From an uncultured Collinsella sp. (GTDB lineage: Bacteria > Actinomycetota > Coriobacteriia > Coriobacteriales > Coriobacteriaceae), in assembly GCA_900542085.1 (NCBI GenBank), contig UQMK01000020.1, forward strand, positions 1-38,754: DNA of 38,754 bases. The letters are read 5' to 3'. Both the position numbers and the translations under genes were made by a program. Within the stretch, counting starts at the first letter, position 1. Each line of letters opens with the position of its first letter. Shown piece by piece: positions 8,890-15,360 of this stretch. The notes beneath the pieces are model-generated. The model had not been told where the DNA came from. It searched no databases and saw nothing but the letters and a program-made list of their open reading frames with translations.

Positions 8890-9784
8890 CCTGATCTCCC
8901 TGGTCAAATTGAATCATCTCGCCAAGAATGCGAGACAGCTCTTCCTCATCCTTAAACTCGATCTCGATCTTATTCTTGCCGCGCGAGCTCTTGACGCGAA
9001 CGTTTGTGTTAAACACCTGACGCAGAACGCGTGCAGCTTTCTTAAAAGACTGAGGCGTTGCAGGGCGAGGTGTTTTAGGTGTCTCTCCGGCAGAAAACAG
9101 TGGAGCAAGATTTTCTGTCGCACGGACAGACAAACCCTCTGCAACAACTTTCTCTGCAAGTTTAACGCGCGCATCTTCATACGGAACAGCAAGAATTGCA
9201 CGCGCATGACCAGCAGTCAGCTTGCCTTCGAAAATCATCTGCTGAACTACCTCTGGAAGATCAAGCAAGCGCAACGAATTGGTGATTGCGGAACGAGACT
9301 TGCTGACAGCCTTTGACAAGGCTTCTTGAGTCATACCGCTTGAATCGATGAGTTGTCGATATCCCTTAGCCTCTTCGACGGGGTTGAGGTCAGAGCGCTG
9401 CAGATTCTCAATCAGTGCAAGTGCAAGCATCTGCTCATCATCAACATCTTTAATGATGACAGGGAGCTCCTCAAGACCCGCAAGTTTCGAAGCCTGATAA
9501 CGGCGCTCACCCGCGATAATCTCATAGCCATTACCGTGCTTGCGCACAAGAAGCGGCTGAAGAACGCCATGCTCCCGAATTGACTCACTCAACTCTCGAA
9601 GCTCGGTCTCATTGAAATGAATTCGTGGCTGATTTGGGTTCGGAACGATGTCTTCGATCGGAAGCTTGGTTTCCGAAGCTGCATTTGATGCCGACGCTGT
9701 AGATCCACCAGTCTCATATTCAGCTTCTGAGACCAGTGCATTGAGTCCACGACCCAAGCCGCCGCGCTTCTTAGGACTAGGCAC
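8879..9784 (-). CDS. parB: Chromosome partitioning protein ParB
   Basis: A 301-residue ParB. It binds parS and spreads along DNA as a CTP-dependent clamp to form the partition complex. The CTP-binding/hydrolysis motif GERR is at residues 92-95, with ENLQRSDLNPVEEA about 40 residues later, followed by the helix-turn-helix region (EALSKAVSKSRSAITNSLRLL). The C-terminal part carries the dimerisation domain after a Pro/Thr-rich linker. The gene begins inside parA (8-base overlap) and overlaps the following small gene by 11 bases. By eye it is more AT-rich than the gyrase or purA genes, like its neighbours parA and rsmG. Confidence 0.95.
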   Translation of the reverse strand: MPSPKKRGGLGRGLNALVSEAEYETGGSTASASNAASETKLPIEDIVPNPNQPRIHFNETELRELSESIREHGVLQPLLVRKHGNGYEIIAGERRYQASKLAGLEELPVIIKDVDDEQMLALALIENLQRSDLNPVEEAKGYRQLIDSSGMTQEALSKAVSKSRSAITNSLRLLDLPEVVQQMIFEGKLTAGHARAILAVPYEDARVKLAEKVVAEGLSVRATENLAPLFSAGETPKTPRPATPQSFKKAARVLRQVFNTNVRVKSSRGKNKIEIEFKDEEELSRILGEMIQFDQGDQDEE

Positions 9785-10577
9785 GCTTAATCACCTCTTT
9801 AGCAAGGTTCATATACGCCTTTGCGCCCTTGTTCTGTGGCGCATAGGTAATTACTGGCTCACCGAACGAGGGTGCTTCTGAAATTTTAACTGTGCGTGGA
9901 ATCAAGGTCTTGAATGCCTTGTCACCAAAATACGATTGAACCTCTTCCACAACCTGGTTCGAAAGCGATGTACGCGAATCGTACATAGTCATGAGCACGC
10001 CATAAGTATCAAGGCTCTTATTTAGGCGTGTTTTAACCATCTTCATCGATTCAAGCAGCTTTGTAACACCTTCAAGTGCGTAATATTCGCACTGAATAGG
10101 AATCAAAACACTGTCCGCTGCTGTTAACGCATTGATGGTCAGCAAACCAAGCGATGGCGGGCAATCGATGAATATAAAATCAAACTCATCCTGAACAGGC
10201 TCAAGCAGATCCTTTAAGCGAGTCTCACGGGCAATCGCACTGACAAGTTCGATTTCCGCACCCGCAAGCTGGATAGTTGCCGGGATTACAAATACCTTAT
10301 TGCAATTTGTATCAAGAACGAGCGATTCCGCCGGAATATCGTTCAGCAATGCATCATAGATGCAGTGATCGAGTTCTTCTTTTTCGATTCCAAAACCACT
10401 CGTACTATTACCCTGCGGGTCAAAATCGACAATTAACGTCTTTCGGCCCAGTTCACCCAACGCTGCTGCAAGATTTACAGCCGTGGTGGACTTACCTACG
10501 CCGCCTTTTTGGTTGATGATAGCGATGACACGCGTGTCTTTTGCACTCTTAGAACGCTTAACGTCGCGAAATCCCAC
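9777..10577 (-). CDS. parA: Chromosome partitioning ATPase ParA/Soj
   Basis: A 266-residue ParA/Soj ATPase that works with ParB in origin segregation and in many bacteria also tunes DnaA activity. The deviant Walker A motif KGGVGKST is at residues 24-31, the switch I region DPQGNSTSGFG around 55-65, and the Walker B-like FIFIDCPPSLG near 134-144. There is no long N-terminal helix-turn-helix, so it is the chromosomal (type Ia short/Soj) form. The start is a GTG with AGGAGG 4 bases upstream. It precedes parB with an 8-base overlap, and three perfect parS sites lie just upstream of its start, within 132 bases of the rsmG stop. Confidence 0.95.
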   Translation of the reverse strand: MGFRDVKRSKSAKDTRVIAIINQKGGVGKSTTAVNLAAALGELGRKTLIVDFDPQGNSTSGFGIEKEELDHCIYDALLNDIPAESLVLDTNCNKVFVIPATIQLAGAEIELVSAIARETRLKDLLEPVQDEFDFIFIDCPPSLGLLTINALTAADSVLIPIQCEYYALEGVTKLLESMKMVKTRLNKSLDTYGVLMTMYDSRTSLSNQVVEEVQSYFGDKAFKTLIPRTVKISEAPSFGEPVITYAPQNKGAKAYMNLAKEVIKRA

Positions 10578-10615
10578 GGTCCCTCCTGGTGTATTTAAAG
10601 CTGTTGAATGGAGGA

Positions 10616-10631
10616 TGTTTCACGTGAAACA
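10616..10631. promoter_or_regulatory. parS site 1 (perfect)
   Basis: TGTTTCACGTGAAACA, an exact match to the bacterial parS consensus, lies 39 bases upstream of the parA start. ParB loads here. Confidence 0.95.
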
Positions 10632-10644
10632 ATCCGATTCGACA

Positions 10645-10680
10645 TCGATTGCTATGTTTCACGTGAAACATAGCAATCGA
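10645..10680. promoter_or_regulatory. parS site 2 inside a 36-bp perfect palindrome
   Basis: The core parS at 10655-10670 is an exact consensus match. The palindrome continues perfectly 10 bases on each side (flanks TCGATTGCTA and TAGCAATCGA), so the 36 bases 10645-10680 are fully self-complementary. Spacing from site 1 to site 2 is 39 bp start to start. Confidence 0.95.
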
Positions 10681-10692
10681 CACTATCCATTA

Positions 10693-10708
10693 TGTTTCAC
10701 GTGAAACA
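10693..10708. promoter_or_regulatory. parS site 3 (perfect)
   Basis: TGTTTCACGTGAAACA, exact consensus, 38 bp after site 2 and 1 base from the rsmG stop codon. The three sites fall within 93 bp. Confidence 0.95.
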
Positions 10709-10709
10709 T

Positions 10710-11447
10710 CTAGGCAAGCGGATTCTTTTTTGCCATGCCATTAGCACGAGGAAGAGAAACCGAGGCATGACGAGTCTTTTTAAGGATAATAAATTCACGG
10801 TGACCCAGACCATTCGGCAAATCAAGGTCGTCCGTCATAAGCGTGGTAAAGCCGCATATCTTTGCAGCAGCAATACCAGATTGAAGCTCTTCATCAGATG
10901 GATTCCCCTTCGTAATAACAAAGAGACCACCATCTTTTAGAAAAGGAGAAGCATATTCAACGAGAACCGGTAATGGTGCGAGCGCACGGGCGGTCACAAC
11001 TGCAAATTGCTTCTTATGGGATCGAGCATATTCCTCAAGACGATCGTGAACGGCATAAGCATGTTTGAGTCCAAGCGCACTAACAAAGGAGTTAACGGCA
11101 TCTACTTTCTTGCCAACGGAATCGATATAGGTAGCCTTTCGCCCACTTGCAATAGTCAACGGAATACCTGGAAATCCAGCACCGGTACCCATATCAAGAA
11201 AAGCACCTTCAGGAGCTTTATCAATATAGGGCAGCAAAACAAGTGAGTCCAGAATATGAAGGACGGCTGCATCATCAACATTCAGGATGCGCGTTAGATT
11301 GGTAGTCTTATTGGCCTCCAGAACAAGATCAAGATGCTTGATACAGACACGAAGGCTCTCGTCGGAGACCTTCAAAGAATAGTCTTTGCGATACAAAATA
11401 AGACGGCCCAGCATTTGGCTTGCCTGCTCATCAGTTAAAACAAACAA
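10710..11447 (-). CDS. rsmG: 16S rRNA (guanine-527-N7) methyltransferase RsmG/GidB
   Basis: A 245-residue SAM-dependent methyltransferase that modifies G527 of 16S rRNA, using S-adenosylmethionine. The SAM-binding motif LDMGTGAGFPGIPL is present about 75 residues in, followed by VTARALAPLPVLVEYASPFL, both characteristic of the family. I chose the TTG at 11447 because AAGGAG lies 5 bases before it and the resulting length fits the family; an upstream in-frame ATG at 11516 lies in the jag terminator. The position next to parA-parB near the origin is conserved in many bacteria. Confidence 0.93.
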   Translation of the reverse strand: MFVLTDEQASQMLGRLILYRKDYSLKVSDESLRVCIKHLDLVLEANKTTNLTRILNVDDAAVLHILDSLVLLPYIDKAPEGAFLDMGTGAGFPGIPLTIASGRKATYIDSVGKKVDAVNSFVSALGLKHAYAVHDRLEEYARSHKKQFAVVTARALAPLPVLVEYASPFLKDGGLFVITKGNPSDEELQSGIAAAKICGFTTLMTDDLDLPNGLGHREFIILKKTRHASVSLPRANGMAKKNPLA

Positions 11448-11492
11448 GACGACTCCTTTCTGACAAAAATCAGTGTATCGAGAACTTTTGAC

Positions 11493-11524
11493 AAAAAAAG
11501 GGGACGTGGAAACCACGTCCCCTT
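11493..11524 (-). terminator. Terminator of the rpmH-rnpA-yidD-yidC-jag transcript
   Basis: A 12-bp perfect stem (11498-11509 with 11513-11524) with an AAA loop; on the minus strand it is followed by seven T. It lies 18 bases after jag and separates it from rsmG. Confidence 0.9.
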
Positions 11525-11542
11525 AGCATAGACTCGAGAAGA

Positions 11543-12112
11543 TTATCGAGCAACAATCACAACATGGCGATCGGGGTCAGAGCCCTCAGAATGCGTGTCG
11601 ACAGCATCGTTACCACGAAGGGCAATATGAACCAATCGACGTTCGTAGGCATTCATAGGCGGCAAGGAAACACTTTTATGAGTGCGAATAGCGCGCTCGG
11701 CAGCGGACTGGGCCATAGAAGCAACCTTGTCCTGTCGACGGCTCTTATAACCTTCGACGTCGACGACGACCGGATACCTAAAGCCAAGCTTGCGACTCAC
11801 CAACAGGGAGAACATAACTTGAAGAGCATCGAGGGTACGTCCATGACGGCCAATGAGAACAGCAAGATCAGGAGCAGTTACGTCCAGGATCAACTCGCCC
11901 TCGTCACCCTCATACTCATCGATGGGTGAGTTCGCCGCATCGAAGTGCGAAAGGATGGAACGCAGAATGGAAATAGCCACATCGGCAATGGCGTCGAGCT
12001 CCTCATCGGTCAGCTCTTCACCAGCCTTGTAACGCTGTGCAATCTCGGGATAATCGCCCGCGACCCGCGGGGCAACCTCCTCAAGCATATCCTCGACGAT
12101 CTCTTCAGACAT
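11543..12112 (-). CDS. jag: KH/R3H RNA-binding protein Jag (KhpB)
   Basis: A 189-residue protein with a central KH-type domain carrying the GxxG loop as LIGRHGRTLDALQ (about residues 86-98) and a C-terminal R3H domain with MNAYERRLVHIAL (about 154-166). In other Gram-positive bacteria KhpB/Jag binds RNA and affects cell elongation and division. There is an acidic N-terminal extension in place of the classical Jag_N domain. I chose the ATG at 12112 because GGAG lies 6 bases before it. It follows yidC, the usual arrangement. It ends before a strong terminator. Confidence 0.92.
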   Translation of the reverse strand: MSEEIVEDMLEEVAPRVAGDYPEIAQRYKAGEELTDEELDAIADVAISILRSILSHFDAANSPIDEYEGDEGELILDVTAPDLAVLIGRHGRTLDALQVMFSLLVSRKLGFRYPVVVDVEGYKSRRQDKVASMAQSAAERAIRTHKSVSLPPMNAYERRLVHIALRGNDAVDTHSEGSDPDRHVVIVAR

Positions 12113-12127
12113 AACGAACTCCAAAAG

Positions 12128-12139
12128 TTAGGTACCTAA
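12128..12139. repeat. 12-bp palindrome TTAGGTACCTAA, copy 2
   Basis: Identical to the palindrome at 8627-8638; here it lies in the 44-base gap between yidC and jag, 16 bases upstream of the jag start. Confidence 0.5.
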
Positions 12140-12156
12140 ATAAGAATACTATCCCA

Positions 12157-12927
12157 CTACTTCTTCTTGTGCGGGCGCGGCTTCTTCTCGCGACGAGTAA
12201 CCTCGACCTGCAGCGGAGCGTTCTTAAGACGCTCTTCCTCATCGGCCTTGGCCTTATCGATAACCTTCTGCGTCACGAAGATCTGCTGGACAACCTGCCA
12301 GGCGGAAGACACGTCGTAGTACAGCAGAACGCCGACGGGCAGGCTCCAACCCATCCAAAGCATCATGACGGTCATGACGACGGCCATCATGCGCATGCTC
12401 TGGGCCTGCTGACCAGTCTGATTGCGTGACATATACAGCTGCGGAATCAGGGTCAAGACAGCGAACAGAATCAGGCAAACCAGCGCAGGCAGCGCAACCA
12501 TAAAGCCATCGGCAAAGGAAGCGCTCGGCGTGGTGGTAAGGTCAGGCAGGATATTGAAGAACGAGAACGTGCCGTCGCTAAAGTAGTTCGGCAGGTTACG
12601 CAGCAGCGTAAACAGGGCGAACAGGACAGGCATCTGGATTAACAGCGGCAGACAACCAGCCATGGGGTTGAACTTGTTCTCGCTGTAGAACTTCTGCATC
12701 TCCTCGGCCTGACGCTGGGGATCGTCGGCATAGCGCTCCTGGATCTCGAGCATCTTAGGCTGCAGCACCTGCATGCGAGCCGTCGACTTGGTCGACTTGA
12801 GCATGAGCGGCGTCAGCAGCAGACGGATGATGACCACCAGGATGATGATGGACAGGCCCCAGTCGACCGCAAAGGTCTGGATGAGCTTGAGCAGCTCGAA
12901 AAGGATGTTAACGATCCAATCCCACAT
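12157..12927 (-). CDS. yidC: Membrane protein insertase YidC (Oxa1 type)
   Basis: A 256-residue polytopic membrane protein that inserts and folds membrane proteins, alone or with SecYEG. Hydrophobic segments lie near residues 3-40 (WGLSIIILVVIIRLLLTPLM), 95-115 (CLPLLIQMPVLFALFTLL), 145-165 and 180-215. The cytoplasmic loop after the first segment contains the family string LQPKMLEIQERYADDPQ, and R35 falls at the start of the RLLLTPLM groove, the position of the conserved Arg. The short C-terminal tail is basic, as expected for ribosome contact. There is no large periplasmic domain, typical of Gram-positive forms. GGAGG lies 9-10 bases before the ATG. Confidence 0.95.
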   Translation of the reverse strand: MWDWIVNILFELLKLIQTFAVDWGLSIIILVVIIRLLLTPLMLKSTKSTARMQVLQPKMLEIQERYADDPQRQAEEMQKFYSENKFNPMAGCLPLLIQMPVLFALFTLLRNLPNYFSDGTFSFFNILPDLTTTPSASFADGFMVALPALVCLILFAVLTLIPQLYMSRNQTGQQAQSMRMMAVVMTVMMLWMGWSLPVGVLLYYDVSSAWQVVQQIFVTQKVIDKAKADEEERLKNAPLQVEVTRREKKPRPHKKK

Positions 12928-12956
12928 GTAAGTTTTCCTCCGATAGCGAGTGCCCG

Positions 12957-13181
12957 CTAGGGCACAGGGTCATAACCGCCGACGTGCAGGGGATTGCAGC
13001 GAGCGATGCGCCTCACGGCAAGCCAGCAGCCTCTCAAAACACCGTACTTCTCAATCGCCTGAACGGCATATTGCGAGCACGTTGGATAATAAATGCAGGC
13101 GTCAGGCAATAAGGGCGAAATAACCTGTTGATATATGCGAATAGGAGCGATGGCAACACGTCGCAAAACGTGATTGCTCAT
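12957..13181 (-). CDS. yidD: Membrane protein insertion efficiency factor YidD
   Basis: This 74-residue protein has the family signature CIYYPTCSQYAVQAIEKYG with two cysteines, followed by GCWLAVRRIARCNPLHVGGYDPVP, an almost canonical YidD C-terminus. YidD is a small amphipathic membrane-associated protein that assists YidC. Its ATG overlaps the rnpA stop (ATGA), so the genes are translationally coupled, and yidC follows 30 bases later. Confidence 0.95.
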   Translation of the reverse strand: MSNHVLRRVAIAPIRIYQQVISPLLPDACIYYPTCSQYAVQAIEKYGVLRGCWLAVRRIARCNPLHVGGYDPVP

Positions 13182-13516
13182 CGCTCCTCCCCGGCAATGC
13201 CGGCGCGTTTCATAAGCGAACGCAATGCCTTGTCCATCTCCTGAGGCGAGGAGATCCTCGTCTTGGGAGTCGCGAACAAGATGATGTCATAACCCGCAAC
13301 GGGAAATCCGCAGCTGCGGGCGGCCTCGCGCATCACGCGCTTAGAACGGTTGCGCACGACTGCGCAACCGAGCCGTTTAGCACCAACGAAGGCGACCCTT
13401 CCGGAGTCGCCTTCGCCAACCGATTCACATATGGTCATTCGAATCAGAGGGTGATTGAAACGACGCCCCTGACTGAACACATGCTCGAAATCTTGCCGAG
13501 ACTTAATAGTCTTCAT
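13178..13516 (-). CDS. rnpA: Ribonuclease P protein component
   Basis: The 112-residue protein subunit of RNase P, which trims tRNA 5' leaders together with the rnpB RNA. The RNR signature is present as VVRNRSKRVMREA (about residues 53-65), and the N-terminal RQDFEHVFSQGRRF is typical. The length fits the family. The gene follows rpmH by 20 bases and overlaps yidD by 4 bases. No clear Shine-Dalgarno sequence precedes the ATG, so translation may be coupled to rpmH. Confidence 0.95.
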   Translation of the reverse strand: MKTIKSRQDFEHVFSQGRRFNHPLIRMTICESVGEGDSGRVAFVGAKRLGCAVVRNRSKRVMREAARSCGFPVAGYDIILFATPKTRISSPQEMDKALRSLMKRAGIAGEER

Positions 13517-13536
13517 GCGAGATGTGTGTATCGCTG

Positions 13537-13671
13537 CTAGACAGTGAGACGCTTGCGGCCCTTGGCGCGGCGACGGGCGAGCACGGCACGACCACCCTTG
13601 GTGGCCATACGGGCACGGAAGCCATGGGTCTTGGCACGCTTACGCTTATTAGGCTGATACGTACGCTTCAT
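13537..13671 (-). CDS. rpmH: 50S ribosomal protein L34
   Basis: This 44-residue basic protein begins MKRTYQPNKRKRAK and continues HGFRARM...GRAVLARRRAKGRKRLTV, an unmistakable L34. An in-frame ATG further upstream (13731) would add 20 unrelated residues and is rejected; GGAGG-like AGGAGGAA lies just before the chosen start. It is first in the rpmH-rnpA-yidD-yidC-jag block and is transcribed away from the origin. Confidence 0.97.
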   Translation of the reverse strand: MKRTYQPNKRKRAKTHGFRARMATKGGRAVLARRRAKGRKRLTV

Positions 13672-13743
13672 CTTAAGTTCCTCCTGCTGCATTTCGAGTG
13701 TCCGCGGGAGCGCGGACGCAGATATAGACACGTGAGCTTGAAG

Positions 13744-13773
13744 ATTGTAGGGAAATCAATGTTCAAATGTCAA
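13744..13773 (-). promoter_or_regulatory. Promoter of the rpmH operon
   Basis: On the minus strand a perfect -35 TTGACA (13768-13773) and a -10 TACAAT (13744-13749) are 18 bases apart, about 70 bases upstream of rpmH. Confidence 0.8.
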
Positions 13774-13870
13774 GAAATCAAAGGTAAAAGGTTGCGTAGT
13801 TCACACGGTTCCCCCATAAGCTCAACCGAAATTTGCGCCGCGTTACAACTTTTCACGATATTTCATCGAG

Positions 13871-13993
13871 TTTTCGACAGGTCATGTTGGCAATGTTGAG
13901 AACTTTTCGCCTGATTTCCAAAGTTTTCAACAGGTTTTGAAAAGTTGTCGAAAGATGAGAAACATTGCACGGTGAGCTACTATTTGTTCGAAA
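13871..13993. other. oriC part 1: cluster of DnaA-box-like 9-mers
   Basis: The 345-base gap between rpmH and the GHKL gene holds several 9-mers of the form TTTTCNACA or its complement: TTTTCGACA (13871-13879), TGTTGAGAA (13894-13902), TTTTCAACA (13924-13932) and TGTCGAAAG (13946-13954), plus a looser TGTTCGAAA (13985-13993). The same words recur between dnaA and dnaN. Location next to rpmH and dnaA, and the change of gene strand here, support an origin element. The standard TTATCCACA box is not seen. Confidence 0.65.
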
Positions 13994-14016
13994 CCTTTTG
14001 AAAGATTGCGAGCGGC

Positions 14017-15345
14017 ATGTCTGACGACTTTTACACCATGGTCGATTCCGGAGACCCGGCACCCGACAACGAGCACATCACCGGCGTGCGCGAAAAGCGT
14101 GGCGAGGAAGAGCAGGCCGCTGCGAAAACGCAGGCTGCCATGTATGCCGCACGCATCGCGGTCTATGACGACATGCTGTCGACGCCGCGCGTCATCGTCA
14201 TCGAACCTAAGGACGTGCGCACCTATCTGGAAGAGACAACCAACACCGTCTACCAGTGCATGAAAGAACAGGGCGGGCACATCTCGCTCATGGTTATCCG
14301 CGAGATTGTCGAAAACTTTATCCACGCCCACTTTGCAGAGCCCATCATCTCGATCCTAGACGGCGGCGACACCATCCGATTCGCAGACCAGGGACCGGGG
14401 ATCGACGACAAGGAGCGCGCGTTCGACTTTGGCGTTACCAGCGCAAACAGCAACATGAAACGATACATCCGCGGAACCGGAGCCGGGTTTCCCATGGTGC
14501 AGGAGTACCTGGAAAACGCCGGCGGCGCTGTATCCATCGAGGACAACATGGGCAACGGCACCGTGGTCACGGTAAGCCTGAATCCCAAGCGCGTACAGGA
14601 AATCGAGCGCGCCGGAGGGCGAGGGGCCGCCGTGCGCCCCGAGACGGAGCAGCCGGCGTATCCCCTATCCAGCACGTTTGCACAGCAGCCCGTGGCGCAG
14701 CAGATGCAGCAGCCTGGAAGTTTTCCCATGCAAGACCCCCAGACACCGCTGGGCAACCCAGTGCAAAACATGCCGGAGGGGATAGGCTCGGCAGATCCGG
14801 ACACAGGCGCCGTGCAGCAGACGGCGGCCATGCCAAACGTCGCGCAAATGGGCTACCAACCGTACCCACAAGGGTATCCTCCCCAATATATGCCGCAGCA
14901 GGGATATGCCCAGCCGTATCCACAGCAGTATCCTCAGCCGTACCAGCAGCCGTATCAGCAGATGCCGCAGGGAAACCTCAACCCCTGGACTCAGCAGATG
15001 CCGCCGCAGCCTTACCAACAGTGGCCGCAAAGTTTTCAACAGCAGGTGCCGCCCATGCAGAGTTCTCAACAACCAGCAGCTCAAATGATGTATCCTAATG
15101 CGGCGAATCAATACGCACAACCGCAGTCGGACGTGTTTGTAAGCGAACGCGGCAACGCTGCATTAGGGTATCTGGCCCAACATCAAGAGTGCGGCGCGAC
15201 GGACTTGGCGCGGGCGTTTGGAAACTCCGCACCCACCTGGTCGCGCACGCTCAACGATTTGGCACAGGCGGGCTTGGTGGTCAAACATGGGCAGAAATAC
15301 CATCTGACCGAAATTGGTAGCGCTCGCGTGCGGGCTCAGGCTTAA
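14017..15345 (+). CDS. GHKL ATPase with Q/P-rich linker and C-terminal winged helix; unknown role
   Basis: A 442-residue protein encoded 15 bases upstream of dnaA. Residues about 60-190 form a GHKL (histidine-kinase-like) ATP-binding domain: N-box VIREIVENFIHAHF (E96, N100), G1 box DQGPGID (124-130) and G2 box GTGAGFPMV (153-161). No H-box, dimerisation domain or sensor is present, so it is not a classical sensor kinase. Residues about 205-365 are low complexity, rich in Gln, Pro, Tyr and Met (repeated PYPQQ/PYQQ units). The last 70 residues (GYLAQHQECGATDLARAFG...) resemble a MarR/ArsR-type winged helix. It probably forms an operon with dnaA. Possible roles include an origin-linked regulator or an anti-sigma-type kinase; neither is shown by the sequence. 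Confidence 0.8.
   Translation: MSDDFYTMVDSGDPAPDNEHITGVREKRGEEEQAAAKTQAAMYAARIAVYDDMLSTPRVIVIEPKDVRTYLEETTNTVYQCMKEQGGHISLMVIREIVENFIHAHFAEPIISILDGGDTIRFADQGPGIDDKERAFDFGVTSANSNMKRYIRGTGAGFPMVQEYLENAGGAVSIEDNMGNGTVVTVSLNPKRVQEIERAGGRGAAVRPETEQPAYPLSSTFAQQPVAQQMQQPGSFPMQDPQTPLGNPVQNMPEGIGSADPDTGAVQQTAAMPNVAQMGYQPYPQGYPPQYMPQQGYAQPYPQQYPQPYQQPYQQMPQGNLNPWTQQMPPQPYQQWPQSFQQQVPPMQSSQQPAAQMMYPNAANQYAQPQSDVFVSERGNAALGYLAQHQECGATDLARAFGNSAPTWSRTLNDLAQAGLVVKHGQKYHLTEIGSARVRAQA
15033..15071. other. DnaA-box-like 9-mers inside the GHKL gene
   Basis: TTTTCAACA (15033-15041) and TTCTCAACA (15063-15071) lie in the Q-rich coding stretch about 300 bases before dnaA. Gln/Asn codons (CAA CAG) can make such words by chance, so this is weak. 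Confidence 0.3.
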
Positions 15346-15360
15346 GGAACGGGAGAAACA

